From Acinetobacter rathckeae (GTDB lineage: Bacteria > Pseudomonadota > Gammaproteobacteria > Pseudomonadales > Moraxellaceae), in NCBI RefSeq assembly GCF_015627125.1, contig NZ_VTDO01000003.1, positions 124,001-188,000 on the forward strand: a DNA stretch of 64,000 nt, written 5' to 3'. A program made the translations under genes and the position numbers. The notes beneath the pieces are model-generated. The model saw nothing but the letters and a program-made list of their open reading frames with translations. It ran no database searches and had not been told where the DNA came from. Shown here one piece after another: positions 1-9,455 of this stretch (positions are counted from its first letter, which is position 1; each line of letters starts with the position of its first letter).

Positions 1-2
1 TT

Positions 3-734
3 ATTACCGCCATTCACCCAAGACAATCTTTACTCACTCGCCCAGATCGCTACCACAAAGTCAAACCTGTTGCAGCCAACATTTCTTTAATTGTGATTGT
101 ATTTGCAGTCCTGCCTGAGCCTGCACCCATGCTCATTGACCGCTATTTAGTGGCCTGCCAACATGCCAATATTCCAACGCTATTGGTGCTCAATAAAGCA
201 GATTTAATCACAAGTAATCAGCAACACATTGAAAATTTGCTACAAGAGTACCAACAGCTAGGCTATGAGGTCATGACCACCCATGCACATGGCGAAGTAA
301 ATACTTTGGCACAGAGAATTGATGGCGAAACCGTTGCTTTTGTGGGGCAGTCTGGTGTTGGAAAAAGCTCTCTGATCAACGCCATTTTGCCAGATGCTGC
401 TCAAAAAATTAATGTCATTTCAGAAAACTCTGCCCTTGGGCAACACACCACAACATCAACCCGACTCATTGACTTTGGTCAAAGTGGTGCCCTGATTGAC
501 TCACCGGGGATTCGTGAATTTGGTTTGTGGCATTTAACCGAAGATGCCATTTATTCAGGCTTTCCTGAAATTTCAGCCCTCATTGGTCAGTGCCAGTTTA
601 GAAACTGCACACATAGACATGCCAAAAACTGTGCTTTAGAAAAAGCCGCTTCAGAGGGTGAAATTTTACCAAGACGCTTAGAAAGTTTTTTACGTCTGTG
701 CGATGAAATTCAAGAAGCACAGCAAAAAAGCTAA
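3..734 (+). CDS. rsgA: Ribosome small subunit-dependent GTPase A (5' end cut by window)
   Basis: Circularly permuted GTPase that assists late 30S subunit maturation in the cytoplasm. The reading frame is open from base 3, so the N-terminal OB-fold part lies outside the window and 243 residues remain. Visible GTPase motifs appear in the permuted order typical of RsgA: NKADL (G4), then the P-loop GQSGVGKSS, then DSPG (G3). The C-terminal zinc-binding segment CQFRNCTHRHAKNC follows, which is a hallmark of this family. A hairpin with TGGTGAT/ATCACCA arms follows the stop. The next gene has its own ribosome binding site. The only uncertainty is the missing start. Confidence 0.95.
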   Translation: MTAIHPRQSLLTRPDRYHKVKPVAANISLIVIVFAVLPEPAPMLIDRYLVACQHANIPTLLVLNKADLITSNQQHIENLLQEYQQLGYEVMTTHAHGEVNTLAQRIDGETVAFVGQSGVGKSSLINAILPDAAQKINVISENSALGQHTTTSTRLIDFGQSGALIDSPGIREFGLWHLTEDAIYSGFPEISALIGQCQFRNCTHRHAKNCALEKAASEGEILPRRLESFLRLCDEIQEAQQKS

Positions 735-740
735 ATTTCT

Positions 741-775
741 TGGTGATTACCCTTGAAGCAAGGTTTTTGATCACC
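741..775 (+). terminator. Hairpin after rsgA
   Basis: Outer arms TGGTGAT and ATCACCA enclose an inner CCTTG/CAAGG pair just after the rsgA stop. No strong U tract follows, so termination is likely but not certain. Confidence 0.45.
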
Positions 776-825
776 ATTAATATAAGCTATACTCAAACTC
801 ATTTTTAATGGTTATAAGGTGAATT

Positions 826-1233
826 GTGGAACGTTGGTTCGAATTTATGGGGAATCACCCCTTTTTGTTTGCTGTCCTTGCAGTTCTTATCGTCTCGTTT
901 TTTATCGTTGAGGGTAAACGCAACGGCCGCAAAATCTCGGCACAATCCCTTGGTATTTTAGTTAAAGCTAAAAATGCGATGCTTATTGATTTAAGAGATG
1001 CAAAAGACTACCGCGAAGGTCATATTAGTGGTAGCCGTAATATTCCTTACAGTAAGCTGACAAGCCATATTGAAGAATTAAAAACAGCAGACCGCCCATT
1101 GGTATTTATTTGTAACTTAGGTCAAGTTGCAGGTTCAGCATTATCACAAGTCGGCCATAGCGACAGCTACCGCTTAGATGGTGGTGTCGCGAATTGGAAA
1201 GCTCAAGGCCTGCCGCTGGTTAAACCGAAATAA
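826..1233 (+). CDS. Membrane-anchored rhodanese-like protein (YibN type)
   Basis: Single rhodanese domain of 135 residues behind one N-terminal membrane segment (about residues 12-28). The domain carries IDLRDAKDYREGHISGS and DGGVANWKAQGLPL. The residue at the catalytic position is Cys96 in FICNLGQVAGSA, so sulfur transfer is plausible, but the substrate is unknown. The start is GTG, chosen because AAGGTG lies just upstream. The protein is followed after 16 nt by grxC and then secB, the same order as yibN-grxC-secB in many gammaproteobacteria. A role in redox or sulfur handling near the membrane is inference from that context. Confidence 0.85.
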   Translation: MERWFEFMGNHPFLFAVLAVLIVSFFIVEGKRNGRKISAQSLGILVKAKNAMLIDLRDAKDYREGHISGSRNIPYSKLTSHIEELKTADRPLVFICNLGQVAGSALSQVGHSDSYRLDGGVANWKAQGLPLVKPK

Positions 1234-1249
1234 TATTTTGGAGAAAATT

Positions 1250-1504
1250 ATGTCAAACGTTGTTATTTATTCAACGACTGTCTGCCCATATTGCGTTCGT
1301 GCCAAACAACTTTTACAACGTAAAGGCATTGAATATAAAGAAGTAAACCTATCCAATGAGGCACCTGAAGTTCGTACTGAACTGATGCAACGTACAAATC
1401 ACCGTACTGTGCCTCAAATTTTTATCAACGACCAATTTATTGGTGGTTTTGATCAACTTTATGCACTAGAGCGTGAAGGTAAACTTGACGATTTAGTTGC
1501 TTAA
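1250..1504 (+). CDS. grxC: Glutaredoxin 3
   Basis: Small dithiol glutaredoxin of 84 residues that reduces protein disulfides and glutathione mixed disulfides in the cytoplasm. The active site CPYC is at residues 12-15. The family features TVPQIFIND (cis-Pro loop) and GGFDQLYALEREGKLD are present. The ATG at 1250 follows TTGGAGAAA and gives the normal family length. A longer upstream extension overlapping the rhodanese gene is not credible. It sits between the rhodanese gene and secB, probably in one operon. Confidence 0.97.
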   Translation: MSNVVIYSTTVCPYCVRAKQLLQRKGIEYKEVNLSNEAPEVRTELMQRTNHRTVPQIFINDQFIGGFDQLYALEREGKLDDLVA

Positions 1505-1531
1505 TTTTTTATTTACACAAAGGATTTTATA

Positions 1532-1990
1532 ATGAGCGAAGAACAACAACCGCAATTGGCACTTGAGCGTCTATACACGAAAGATGTTTCTTTTGAAGTT
1601 CCTGGGGCACACGTTTTTACTAAAGAATGGCAACCTGAGCTAAACATCAACCTATCTTCTACTGCAGATAAAATTGATGAAACTCACTTTGAAGTGGCTC
1701 TAAAAGTGGTTGTAGAAGCAAAAAATGCGGGCGAAACAGCATTTATTGTTGACGTTACACAAGCAGGTATTTTCTTGGTTGATGGCGTTGAAGAAGACCG
1801 CCTACCGTACATTTTAGGTGCGTACTGCCCAAATATTTTGTTCCCATTCTTACGTGAAGCAGTGAACGATTTAGTGACTAAAGGTAGCTTCCCACAATTA
1901 CTCCTTACGCCAATTAACTTTGATGCAGAGTTTGAAGCAAACTTACAACGTGCTCAAATGGCTGCTGCTGAAGCAGAAGGCAAAGCATAA
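1532..1990 (+). CDS. secB: Protein-export chaperone SecB
   Basis: Cytosolic tetrameric chaperone that keeps preproteins unfolded and hands them to SecA for Sec export. The 152-residue length, the sequence [21 protein letters not shown], the central [40 protein letters not shown] and the acidic/alanine-rich tail are all diagnostic. An AAAGGA ribosome binding site precedes the ATG by a normal distance. It is the last gene of the rhodanese-grxC-secB group and is followed by a strong hairpin terminator. Confidence 0.98.
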   Translation: MSEEQQPQLALERLYTKDVSFEVPGAHVFTKEWQPELNINLSSTADKIDETHFEVALKVVVEAKNAGETAFIVDVTQAGIFLVDGVEEDRLPYILGAYCPNILFPFLREAVNDLVTKGSFPQLLLTPINFDAEFEANLQRAQMAAAEAEGKA

Positions 1991-1999
1991 GCTTTTGAA

Positions 2000-2030
2000 T
2001 GGTGTGGAATACGCTTTCCACACCATTTTA
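2000..2030 (+). terminator. secB terminator
   Basis: Ten-base arms TGGTGTGGAA and TTCCACACCA flank a six-base loop and are followed by TTTTATT. This is a classic intrinsic terminator just after secB. Confidence 0.85.
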
Positions 2031-2125
2031 TTAAACAACAAAAAATGAACAAGAATAGATAGGCGCTTAGCAACAACACCGTTATTATTTTGAATAAATC
2101 ATAGTTAAAAACAAGGCTATTGGCT

Positions 2126-3415
2126 ATGGCATCATCAAGCAAACGCTTTTTAAAACTCGCCACCATGACAGCAAGTATTGCAACGAAAACTGTATCGAAC
2201 ACCATTCGCAACATCACATCGAATGAAGCAGAAAAGACTTCTGCAAAACAACAGTTGTTTCATGATATTGGTCTACAAATTGCCAATACTTTAGGTGAAA
2301 TGAAAGGTGCGGTGATGAAGGTTGGACAAATTGCCTCACAATACAAAGACATTTTCCCACCCGAAGTCAGCAAAGCCATTGAAAAACTACAGCGTCAAGC
2401 CCCTGCAATGCCTTTTGAGGTCATTCAACCTTATATTGAAAAAGAACTTGCTCAACCCTTAGATACTCTCTTTTCATCATTTGACGAAAAACCATTTGCT
2501 GCCGCTTCTATTGGTCAAGTACATAAAGCCAAACTGCATAACGGTGAAGAAGTGGTGGTAAAAGTCCAATATCCGGGAGTCGATGAAGCCTGTGAAAGTG
2601 ACTTAAAACAAGTCCGTCTTGCCCTACGACTCATGGGCGTACTCAAAATAGACAAACAACTGCAAGACCAACTGTTTGATGAAATACAAGACAGTCTAAA
2701 CAACGAATTAAACTATGAAATAGAAGCACAAAACCTAGAAGTTGCCCGTTATTTTCATGCCAATATAGACCCCAATATTATTATTCCAAGGGTTTATAAA
2801 AACCTGTCTACCCGACATATTTTAACTTTAAGCTTTGAGCACGGCGAAAATATACAAACCGCAAGTACATGGTCTCAACCGCTTAGAAATGAACTGGGCA
2901 AACGCCTGTTTAGAGCCATGGGACAAGAAATTTTTTACTTACGCCGTTTTCATTGTGACCCCCACCCCGGTAATTTTTCATTTAGAGAAAATGGGCAAGT
3001 GGTGGTCTATGACTACGGCGGTGTAAAAATTGTTTCACCAGAGATCATTCAACATTTTAAAACCCTTGTAAAAGCCTCTAGAACACATGATGTAACCACA
3101 GTTGAAAATCAGCTGATTGCTTTACATGCCCTTACTGAAAAAAATCTATTTCCTCATGAGCTATATGAACAATGGTTGGAGGTTTTACTGCGCCCACTGG
3201 TCACCAACTACGACTTTGCCGAAAACTCCGCACACCATGACGGGGTAAAATTGGTCAAACAATCACTTAAATATTGGGATTTATTTAGACCATCACCAGA
3301 TACACTGATGATTAACCGAACCATTTCAGGACACTACTGGAACTTAATTCACTTAAAAGTACATGACAATTTAAGTGATATTTTTGAAGAACTCGTTCCA
3401 TCAAACACGCAATAA
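2126..3415 (+). CDS. ABC1/UbiB-family atypical kinase
   Basis: Protein-kinase-like fold protein of the AarF/ABC1/UbiB family, about 429 residues. Visible family elements are the KxGQ motif (GAVMKVGQIASQ), the alanine-rich nucleotide loop AAASIGQVHKAKL, VVVKVQYPGV carrying the ATP lysine, the catalytic-type HCDPHPGNF and the metal-binding DYGG. Family members support ubiquinone biosynthesis or lipid homeostasis. This one is not next to ubi genes and lacks obvious C-terminal membrane helices, so it is better called ADCK-like than UbiB. ATG 2126 is chosen over an in-frame TTG at 2120 because AAGG upstream is properly spaced only for the ATG. Confidence 0.85.
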   Translation: MASSSKRFLKLATMTASIATKTVSNTIRNITSNEAEKTSAKQQLFHDIGLQIANTLGEMKGAVMKVGQIASQYKDIFPPEVSKAIEKLQRQAPAMPFEVIQPYIEKELAQPLDTLFSSFDEKPFAAASIGQVHKAKLHNGEEVVVKVQYPGVDEACESDLKQVRLALRLMGVLKIDKQLQDQLFDEIQDSLNNELNYEIEAQNLEVARYFHANIDPNIIIPRVYKNLSTRHILTLSFEHGENIQTASTWSQPLRNELGKRLFRAMGQEIFYLRRFHCDPHPGNFSFRENGQVVVYDYGGVKIVSPEIIQHFKTLVKASRTHDVTTVENQLIALHALTEKNLFPHELYEQWLEVLLRPLVTNYDFAENSAHHDGVKLVKQSLKYWDLFRPSPDTLMINRTISGHYWNLIHLKVHDNLSDIFEELVPSNTQ

Positions 3416-3488
3416 AATAATCCAACAGTCACAGGCTCGCTTTTTATGATGAGTCTTGATAACGTATCAACACGTTTTTTAAGTATAT

Positions 3489-3833
3489 ATGAGTCGACAC
3501 ATGGCAGAATTTATTTTACAACAGCTCCAACAACACACTCAGTTTAAAGATGTGATTGCATATATTGAAGAACTTTACACACATACACCTACTGCATTTA
3601 AAAATGGCTCACAAAACAATGCAGCCACTGAGAATCAAGGCAGTGCCAAAGTATTATACTTTGCAAAACTGCAACAACTTGACCAAGAGCAGACTTTAAA
3701 ATTATTTGCAGAACACTACCAAAGCGTACTCAATACACCAAATGACCAAGACCATCAAAACATTCGCCAGTTTATGCAACATGGCTGGAATGGTGTTTCA
3801 TTTGCAGGAACAGCTCTCGTTGCAAAAGCATAA
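3489..3833 (+). CDS. HopJ-domain small protein
   Basis: A 114-residue protein matching the HopJ family pattern: an N-terminal helix, YTPTAFKNG-like segment (YTHTPTAFKNGSQNN), KVLYFAKLQQLDQEQTLKLFAEHYQSVL and a C-terminal NIRQFMQHGWNGVSFAGTAL. The family is named after a Pseudomonas type III effector, but members are widespread in non-pathogens. No secretion genes are nearby, so an effector role is not supported and the function is unknown. An alternative ATG lies 12 nt inside. It is convergent with crcB. Confidence 0.8.
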   Translation: MSRHMAEFILQQLQQHTQFKDVIAYIEELYTHTPTAFKNGSQNNAATENQGSAKVLYFAKLQQLDQEQTLKLFAEHYQSVLNTPNDQDHQNIRQFMQHGWNGVSFAGTALVAKA

Positions 3834-3860
3834 TTCAAGCATTGATATTTAATCGCTTAA

Positions 3861-3888
3861 TGTCACCGTGTGCTACGATGCGGTGACA
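3861..3888. terminator. Bidirectional hairpin between the HopJ gene and crcB
   Basis: Arms TGTCACCG and CGGTGACA sit at the convergent gene ends and overlap the last codons of crcB. Confidence 0.6.
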
Positions 3889-4253
3889 TAATGACACGTG
3901 GCCATACCTGCAAGTGTACATAGCAATGCACCCACCACATGTATGCTAATTGCAAGCAGTGCCGTACTAAAACGACCTTGCTGTAACAAAGCAACCACTT
4001 CTGCAGAAAACGTAGAAAATGTGGTAAGCCCCCCACAAAACCCTGTAATTAAAAATAATTTGTATTGGTCACTCAGCTGGCTTTGTGCAAAAAAAGCAAT
4101 TAAAAAACCAATAATAAACCCACCCACTAAATTCACACATACTGTACCTAACGGAATTTGTGGATAAATTTGATTCAACTTTAACCCAATGAACCAACGC
4201 AACCAACCGCCCAATACCGAACCACATGCAATGGCTAATAATGAATAACCCAC
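3873..4253 (-). CDS. crcB: Fluoride efflux channel CrcB
   Basis: Small inner-membrane fluoride exporter (Fluc family), acting as a dual-topology dimer. The sequence shows four hydrophobic segments, [10 protein letters not shown], the [10 protein letters not shown] asparagine motif and the signature [16 protein letters not shown] choose GTG at 4253 as the start. It lies six bases after a perfect AAGGAGG and gives 126 residues, the usual family size. The more upstream ATG at 4295 would add 14 unmatched residues and has no such site. No fluoride riboswitch is apparent in the short leader. Confidence 0.93.
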   Translation of the reverse strand: MGYSLLAIACGSVLGGWLRWFIGLKLNQIYPQIPLGTVCVNLVGGFIIGFLIAFFAQSQLSDQYKLFLITGFCGGLTTFSTFSAEVVALLQQGRFSTALLAISIHVVGALLCTLAGMATCHYVTAS

Positions 4254-4323
4254 AACTGCCCTCCTTTTTAAATACTTCAAGCCAGTGATAGACATAAGCC
4301 TAACAACATGAGCTTAAATGAAA

Positions 4324-5586
4324 TTATAACTTCGGCATCACGGCTTTAAATTGTTGTAAAAGCTTTTGCCTTGCTTTGAGAATATGATTATTTTTAAACT
4401 GAGGTAACGTTAAAAAAGACAAAATAAGTTGTTGTTTATTTTTATCTTGCTCGGCCACACATTGTATTTTTAGCTGTGAAATCACTGTAATTAGATCACA
4501 ATAAAACTGGTTAGATAGTGGCTTTTTTTCAAGTAAAGGCAATATATGCTGATATGCCAAGATCGGTTTTTGTAAAGCCAAAGACGCATTAAGCAACTGT
4601 AAATCGATCCCATAGCTCATGGTAAACCCCTGATAATATGCCATGCTCGTTGAATGTTGCTGAACAATCACTTTAGCCTGCTGTGCGTAGTCATAGGCCA
4701 ACTGATATTGCCCTTGTTGTAAGTATAATTTACTCAATTCATAAGGTGCATCAAAGCGTGTTGTAAAACGTTGTATCGCAATTTTCCAGTAACTCACAGC
4801 ATCTTCATACTGTTTGAAATGCCCTGCAATTTGACCCAGTTTCAAGTAACTTTCATACTCTTCATCAATATTAAAGACAATATTTGGATACTCTTGTGTA
4901 TAACTCAAACGGCGTTCAAACCATTGTTTGGCCTGCAAATACTGAACAATATTAAGACAAGATAATCCAGAATAATATGCATAACGGGCTTTTAAAAATA
5001 CATCTTGCTCTTGGGCATAAAATAAGCTCAGATGTTTCACATCATCATGGTATTTATTTTTATTTTGGCTACGTGCACCAAAATGTCCAACTCGAACATG
5101 ATAATCGCCCATAATCATGGCCGTTTTCGTATCTGGTGCAAAGGCAATAAATTCATGTAACTTACTATGCCACATACATGCTAAATCATTTTGCACCAAT
5201 AAATAGCGGTAATGAATCAGACCATTTTCTTCTTTTAACTTCAATGCATAAGCATCTAAGTCCAAACTCGGCAAACACAACTGCCCTTCTATACGGTCAT
5301 CAGCATCCCAAAATAAAATATAGTCTGCCTGATCACGGCAAGCCTCTAATGCCAAGTTCCGATTATGTGCAAAGTCTTGCCATACATGGGTGAGTACTTG
5401 CCCCTTAAGCTGATGTTTCAGTAAGTAGTCTTGTACCAAAGCAACGGTCTGATCTGTACTGCCTGTGTCACAAATCACCCAAGTGTCAATATTAAAATGG
5501 CTTTGCAAGTGCTCAAGCGTATGAATAATAATAGGCGCTTCATTTTTAACAATCATGCTTAAAGCAATACTGACTTGTTTTTCCAC
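4324..5586 (-). CDS. Family 2 glycosyltransferase with C-terminal TPR-like repeats
   Basis: A GT-A fold glycosyltransferase of 420 residues. The N-terminal part (about 1-110) has SIALSMIVKNEAPIIIHTLEHL, the VICDTGSTDQT segment and FWDADDR, which supplies the DXD-type nucleotide-sugar/metal site. The remaining roughly 220 residues are helical and include TPR-like stretches (QWFERRLSYTQEYPN, EDAVSYWKIAIQRF, LSKLYLQQGQYQLAYDYAQQA). This architecture is common in glycan-building enzymes of unknown acceptor. It is not in a polysaccharide cluster. The cytoplasmic location is inferred from the lack of signal peptide and membrane segments. Donor and acceptor are unknown. Confidence 0.8.
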   Translation of the reverse strand: MEKQVSIALSMIVKNEAPIIIHTLEHLQSHFNIDTWVICDTGSTDQTVALVQDYLLKHQLKGQVLTHVWQDFAHNRNLALEACRDQADYILFWDADDRIEGQLCLPSLDLDAYALKLKEENGLIHYRYLLVQNDLACMWHSKLHEFIAFAPDTKTAMIMGDYHVRVGHFGARSQNKNKYHDDVKHLSLFYAQEQDVFLKARYAYYSGLSCLNIVQYLQAKQWFERRLSYTQEYPNIVFNIDEEYESYLKLGQIAGHFKQYEDAVSYWKIAIQRFTTRFDAPYELSKLYLQQGQYQLAYDYAQQAKVIVQQHSTSMAYYQGFTMSYGIDLQLLNASLALQKPILAYQHILPLLEKKPLSNQFYCDLITVISQLKIQCVAEQDKNKQQLILSFLTLPQFKNNHILKARQKLLQQFKAVMPKL

Positions 5587-5641
5587 AGCAGACGACTCTA
5601 ATAAAATATAGAATTAAAATGACACAATCAGATTTTTTTCG

Positions 5642-6847
5642 CTAGTTATCAGATAAAAAACCATGTACCCCATGACCTGCAACACGCCCACTGGCCAAAC
5701 ATGCTGTTAATAAGTAACCGCCTGTAGGAGCGTCCCAGTCGAGCATTTCACCACAACAAAATACTCTCGGTTGGCTTTTGAGTTGCAAATCTACGGTTAA
5801 AGCGGTTTGCTTAATCCCCCCTGCACAGCTAATCGCTTCATCTATGGGTCTAAAGCCAAGGAGGTCTATCCTTAAATGCTTAATATACGTCGCCACTTTT
5901 TCTGCATCGTGCCAATACGCTCGATCAACCACTTCACGTAACAGTGCAGACTTGGCGGTATCTAAACCAATTTTGCGTAAGCGATTACTTAAAGATTGTT
6001 TTTTATGCTGTTTTAAGCCGTGTAATAACTGTTCATAAGATATATTTGGCAGTAAATCTAAACTTAACGTATATTTATTAGATGATACGGCTTGTGCACG
6101 TAACTCACGGTTTAAACGGTATATCACCCCACTTTCTAGACCATATTGCGTAATGACTATATCGCCTGTCACTGCATTTTCTGTCGCACTCACCCATGCT
6201 CGAATGCCTTTTAATGGCTGACCAAACATGGGCTGCATATAATCAGACCATGTACGTACAACACCTGCATTACTGGCCTGAAAGGGTGTGACTTGTTTTG
6301 CATCAAGCCACTGCAACCAACGTCCATCACTGCCAAGTTTTTGCCAAGAGATTGCACCACATGCCAAAACAACCGCATCAAACGATTGCTGTTTGATCTG
6401 CTCATCACGTGTGGTTTGTAGTGTTAACGTATTGCCTGAAAGGTCAATACAACGGTGTCTATAATAGAACTGCACGCCATGTTGCTGCAGACGTTGCAAC
6501 CATGCTCGTAATAAGGGCGCGGCTTTCATTTCAACGGGAAAGATTCGCCCTGAAGACCCCACATAAGACGAAATACCAAGGCCGTCCATCCATGTTTGAA
6601 TCCAGTTGGCATCGTACTTTTTTACCCATGGTGCTAACCAGTCGGCCGCATCATAACGCCCAATAAATTGCTCAATTGGTTCTGCGTGTGAAATATTTAG
6701 CCCTGTTTTACCTGCCATTAAAAACTTTCGGGCAGCGGACGGCATTTGCTCAAATACATGCACGGCGTAACCGTGTTGGCTCAATACTTCGGCAGCCATG
6801 AGCCCCGCAGGCCCTGCACCAACGATCGCCACCGACTGCTGGCTCAT
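5642..6847 (-). CDS. BaiN/RdsA-like NAD(P)/FAD-dependent oxidoreductase
   Basis: Flavoprotein of 401 residues in the HI0933/YhiN-related family. The N-terminal dinucleotide fold VAIVGAGPAGLMAAEVL is followed by KFLMAGKTGLNISH, a typical family motif. ACGAISWQKLGSDG and the C-terminal VFCCGEMLDWDAPTGGYLLTACLASGRVAG, the FAD-contacting region, are also present. The substrate is unknown. Its ATG overlaps the stop of the TrmB-like gene by four bases (ATGA arrangement), so the two genes are probably translationally coupled, with the methyltransferase first. Confidence 0.85.
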   Translation of the reverse strand: MSQQSVAIVGAGPAGLMAAEVLSQHGYAVHVFEQMPSAARKFLMAGKTGLNISHAEPIEQFIGRYDAADWLAPWVKKYDANWIQTWMDGLGISSYVGSSGRIFPVEMKAAPLLRAWLQRLQQHGVQFYYRHRCIDLSGNTLTLQTTRDEQIKQQSFDAVVLACGAISWQKLGSDGRWLQWLDAKQVTPFQASNAGVVRTWSDYMQPMFGQPLKGIRAWVSATENAVTGDIVITQYGLESGVIYRLNRELRAQAVSSNKYTLSLDLLPNISYEQLLHGLKQHKKQSLSNRLRKIGLDTAKSALLREVVDRAYWHDAEKVATYIKHLRIDLLGFRPIDEAISCAGGIKQTALTVDLQLKSQPRVFCCGEMLDWDAPTGGYLLTACLASGRVAGHGVHGFLSDN

Positions 6848-7470
6848 GGATTAACACCATTTAAAGGCTGAAAGTCATCAAAACGAGTCTGATACTGCTC
6901 AGGTTTTGTGATTACCAACTGCTGACACAACTCGCCACGTGCCAAATACTTCACTTCAAAGTGTGTTCGGGCTGAATCACTAGCAATGGTTTGTTTTTCA
7001 TAAGGCAGTTTCCACACCTGCAATAACTGCTGTTCAGCTTCTGCAATATATTCCACAATATTACTGGCTAAAATAACTTTCCCACCCTCAGCCAAGCGAG
7101 ACAGTAAAAATTCAAAAAATGGCATATTTAACCAACGCTGTGTAGCATTATGTGGCTCTGGGTTTGGATACAAAATATAAAATGTGCTGACTTGTTTCGG
7201 GTATAACGCATGAGTAACCCACGGCAATGCATCAGCATGAATCGGGTGTAAATGTAAACTTGGGTTCAAAAGCACCTGCTTTTGCATCGCATCAAACTTT
7301 TCACGTGTTCGCTCAATGGCATACAATGTTGTATCTGGATACTGCTGTGCAAAAAGCAACGCATGCTTCCCCTTACCTGCTCCAATTTCAACCACTACAG
7401 GTTTATTTTCAATCGGTTTAAATTGGCGTGGTGCAACCATACGCTGTGCTTGAAATTGACGAATCGGCAT
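6844..7470 (-). CDS. Divergent TrmB-like SAM-dependent methyltransferase
   Basis: A 208-residue class I methyltransferase related to tRNA (guanine-46-N7) methyltransferase. The SAM motif is VVEIGAGKGKHALLFA, an acidic residue follows in YAIER, and the C-terminal segment ARTHFEVKYLARGE matches the T-F-E-Y-RG pattern of TrmB. In place of the canonical F-P-D-P-W-K-K motif it has LYPNPEPHNATQRW, so substrate choice may differ. It is shorter than TrmB (about 240). It may be a paralog with another RNA target. It is first in a two-gene operon with the flavoprotein gene. Confidence 0.7.
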   Translation of the reverse strand: MPIRQFQAQRMVAPRQFKPIENKPVVVEIGAGKGKHALLFAQQYPDTTLYAIERTREKFDAMQKQVLLNPSLHLHPIHADALPWVTHALYPKQVSTFYILYPNPEPHNATQRWLNMPFFEFLLSRLAEGGKVILASNIVEYIAEAEQQLLQVWKLPYEKQTIASDSARTHFEVKYLARGELCQQLVITKPEQYQTRFDDFQPLNGVNP

Positions 7471-7560
7471 AATCAGATCAAACTAATAAATATTGGCGTA
7501 AGTCTAACAAGCCGAACTGCACTTGCCTACATTTAAACCCAACAGTTTAGGATCATTTTT

Positions 7561-7740
7561 ATGCAGACTACTTTTCCATGCCCACGTTGCGGTGAGCCCT
7601 CTACATGGCAAGACAATGCCTTTCGGCCATTTTGTTCAGAACGTTGTAAATTGATAGACCTTGGTGCATGGGCAAGCGATGCTTACCGCTTACCCACTGA
7701 AGATTCACCAACAGCAGAGCATGGCTCAGAGGGCGATTAA
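7561..7740 (+). CDS. yacG: DNA gyrase inhibitor YacG
   Basis: Small zinc-binding protein of 59 residues. The translation begins [16 protein letters not shown] and contains [25 protein letters not shown], giving the C-x2-C and C-x3-C zinc ligands of the YacG family, which binds GyrB and inhibits gyrase. A hydrophilic tail follows. It stands alone on the plus strand rather than next to coaE. Its stop overlaps by four bases the stop of the convergent metallo-hydrolase gene. Confidence 0.93.
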   Translation: MQTTFPCPRCGEPSTWQDNAFRPFCSERCKLIDLGAWASDAYRLPTEDSPTAEHGSEGD

Positions 7741-8378
7741 TTATTTGGCTGAATAAATGGATTATATGCTCGCTCATGCCCAATATGACTGATTGGGCCA
7801 TGACCGGGAATAAATTGGGTATGGTCGGGTAAAGTCAGGCACTCGCGATGAATTGATGCAATCAAGTCAGCATGGCTACTTTGTGGAAAATCTGTCCGTC
7901 CGACAGACTCTTTAAATAATACATCACCTGCCCAGAGCAAGTTGTGTGATGCTTGATAAAACATAATATGACCTGGTGTATGCCCCGGTGCAAAGCGGAC
8001 TTCAAACACATGCTCACCCAATTGCAACTGATCACCACCCTCCAACCATTGATTAATGGTGACTGGCTCTGGTACGGGAAAGCCATATTTTGCAGATACT
8101 TCTTGTAATGAGTCAATCCAAAATGCATCTTCTTTATGTGGCCCGACCACAGGCACTTGCCATAATTTAGCTAGCTCACCGACTGCCCCAATGTGGTCTA
8201 AATGACCATGTGTTACCCACAGGGCTTTTACAGTTAAGCCTTGCTCATCTATAAAATGGCAAATTTTATCTGCATCACCGCCTGCATCGATCACCACTGC
8301 TTCTTTACTGTCAGACTCCCAAACCACAGAGCAGTTTTGAGCAAATGGGGTCACTGGAATAATCTGAACCTGTAACAT
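7737..8378 (-). CDS. MBL-fold metallo-hydrolase (glyoxalase II-like, YcbL type)
   Basis: Metallo-beta-lactamase fold hydrolase of 213 residues. The metal motif THGHLDH is present, with additional histidines in APGHTPGH and in FIPGHGP, and the aspartate in LLWAGDVLF. The compact size without a C-terminal glyoxalase II domain fits the YcbL/type II glyoxalase-like group, which hydrolyses thioesters such as S-lactoylglutathione. The real substrate is unproved. The start is only 10 bases after the stop of hemH on the same strand, so the two are likely co-transcribed. Confidence 0.85.
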   Translation of the reverse strand: MLQVQIIPVTPFAQNCSVVWESDSKEAVVIDAGGDADKICHFIDEQGLTVKALWVTHGHLDHIGAVGELAKLWQVPVVGPHKEDAFWIDSLQEVSAKYGFPVPEPVTINQWLEGGDQLQLGEHVFEVRFAPGHTPGHIMFYQASHNLLWAGDVLFKESVGRTDFPQSSHADLIASIHRECLTLPDHTQFIPGHGPISHIGHERAYNPFIQPNN

Positions 8379-8388
8379 AAGCGATATC

Positions 8389-9411
8389 TCAACGTGTGTA
8401 TTGAGCCAATGTTACATCTAAAGCAGTCAAATGTGCATCTAGTAACGTTTCAAATAATTGTAAATGCATGGCATCTGTATTTAATGCAGGAATATATGCA
8501 TATGACTCACCGCCTGCGTGTTTAAAGTTTTCTGCATTTTCTACAGCCAACTCCTCAAGCGTTTCTAAACAGTCGGCTGAAAAGGCAGGGCTCATAATTT
8601 GCACCGACTTCACACCTGTTTTACCCCACTCAGCCAATAATTCATCTGTGTAAGGTCGAACCCACTCTTGTAAACCAAAACGTGACTGAAAACTAATTGC
8701 CCATTGCTCATCATTTAAACCGAGCTCTTCTGCCACCAATTTTGCTGTTTTACGGCAACGTTCAGGGTACGGGTCGCCTTTGTCTGCAAAAGGCTGTGGT
8801 ATACCATGAAAAGACATTAACAACTTATCTGAACTGCCATGCTCAGCACGGTAACGGCGTACACTTTCAGCCAACGCTTTAATATATAGCGGGTGCTGAT
8901 AATAATCACGAATCATACTGATGCCGGGAATATTACGTTGCTTCAATGACCATTTCGCCAACATATCAAATTGAGGAGCTGTAGAGGTTGCAGAATACTG
9001 TGGATACAATGGGAACAATAAAATATGGTCTGTATCTGAACCATTTAAATCTTGAAGTAACGCTTTCATGCCCGGATTACCATAGGTCATGGCTGGGACA
9101 ATATTTAAATCTAGATGAGGATATTTTTCTGGTAACACTTGCTGAATGTGCTTGACCTGATCCATCATAATTTCACGCATAGGCGAATCATTCCACCACA
9201 CCGATGCATAAGCTTCCGCCACACGTTTTGGGCGAGAAGGTAAAATAAATAGCCGTAAAATAATTTGCCAAAGCACTTTAGGAATTTCAATCACACGTGT
9301 ATCTGATAAAAACTCTTTTAAAAATTGACGTACTGCAGGTGCAGTCGCTGCATCTGGTGTGCCTAAATTGGCGAGAATGACAGTGACTTTCGGTTTATTT
9401 TCTATCATCAT
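8389..9411 (-). CDS. hemH: Ferrochelatase
   Basis: Inserts ferrous iron into protoporphyrin IX, the last step of heme synthesis. At 340 residues it is of normal family length. The visible family features are [27 protein letters not shown], the [14 protein letters not shown] segment, the active-site histidine in [22 protein letters not shown] and the glutamate-containing [14 protein letters not shown]. The gene starts with two methionines and either could be used. A perfect 16-bp palindrome lies upstream of the start. An MBL hydrolase gene follows closely. Confidence 0.96.
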   Translation of the reverse strand: MMIENKPKVTVILANLGTPDAATAPAVRQFLKEFLSDTRVIEIPKVLWQIILRLFILPSRPKRVAEAYASVWWNDSPMREIMMDQVKHIQQVLPEKYPHLDLNIVPAMTYGNPGMKALLQDLNGSDTDHILLFPLYPQYSATSTAPQFDMLAKWSLKQRNIPGISMIRDYYQHPLYIKALAESVRRYRAEHGSSDKLLMSFHGIPQPFADKGDPYPERCRKTAKLVAEELGLNDEQWAISFQSRFGLQEWVRPYTDELLAEWGKTGVKSVQIMSPAFSADCLETLEELAVENAENFKHAGGESYAYIPALNTDAMHLQLFETLLDAHLTALDVTLAQYTR

Positions 9412-9455
9412 GACTCTAATCGCTTTCTATACTTAGGTGTAATTTAAAGCTTTTT

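Noticed and set aside
3489..3833. HopJ domain as evidence of a type III effector
   Set aside because: No secretion genes nearby, and the family is common in bacteria without type III secretion.
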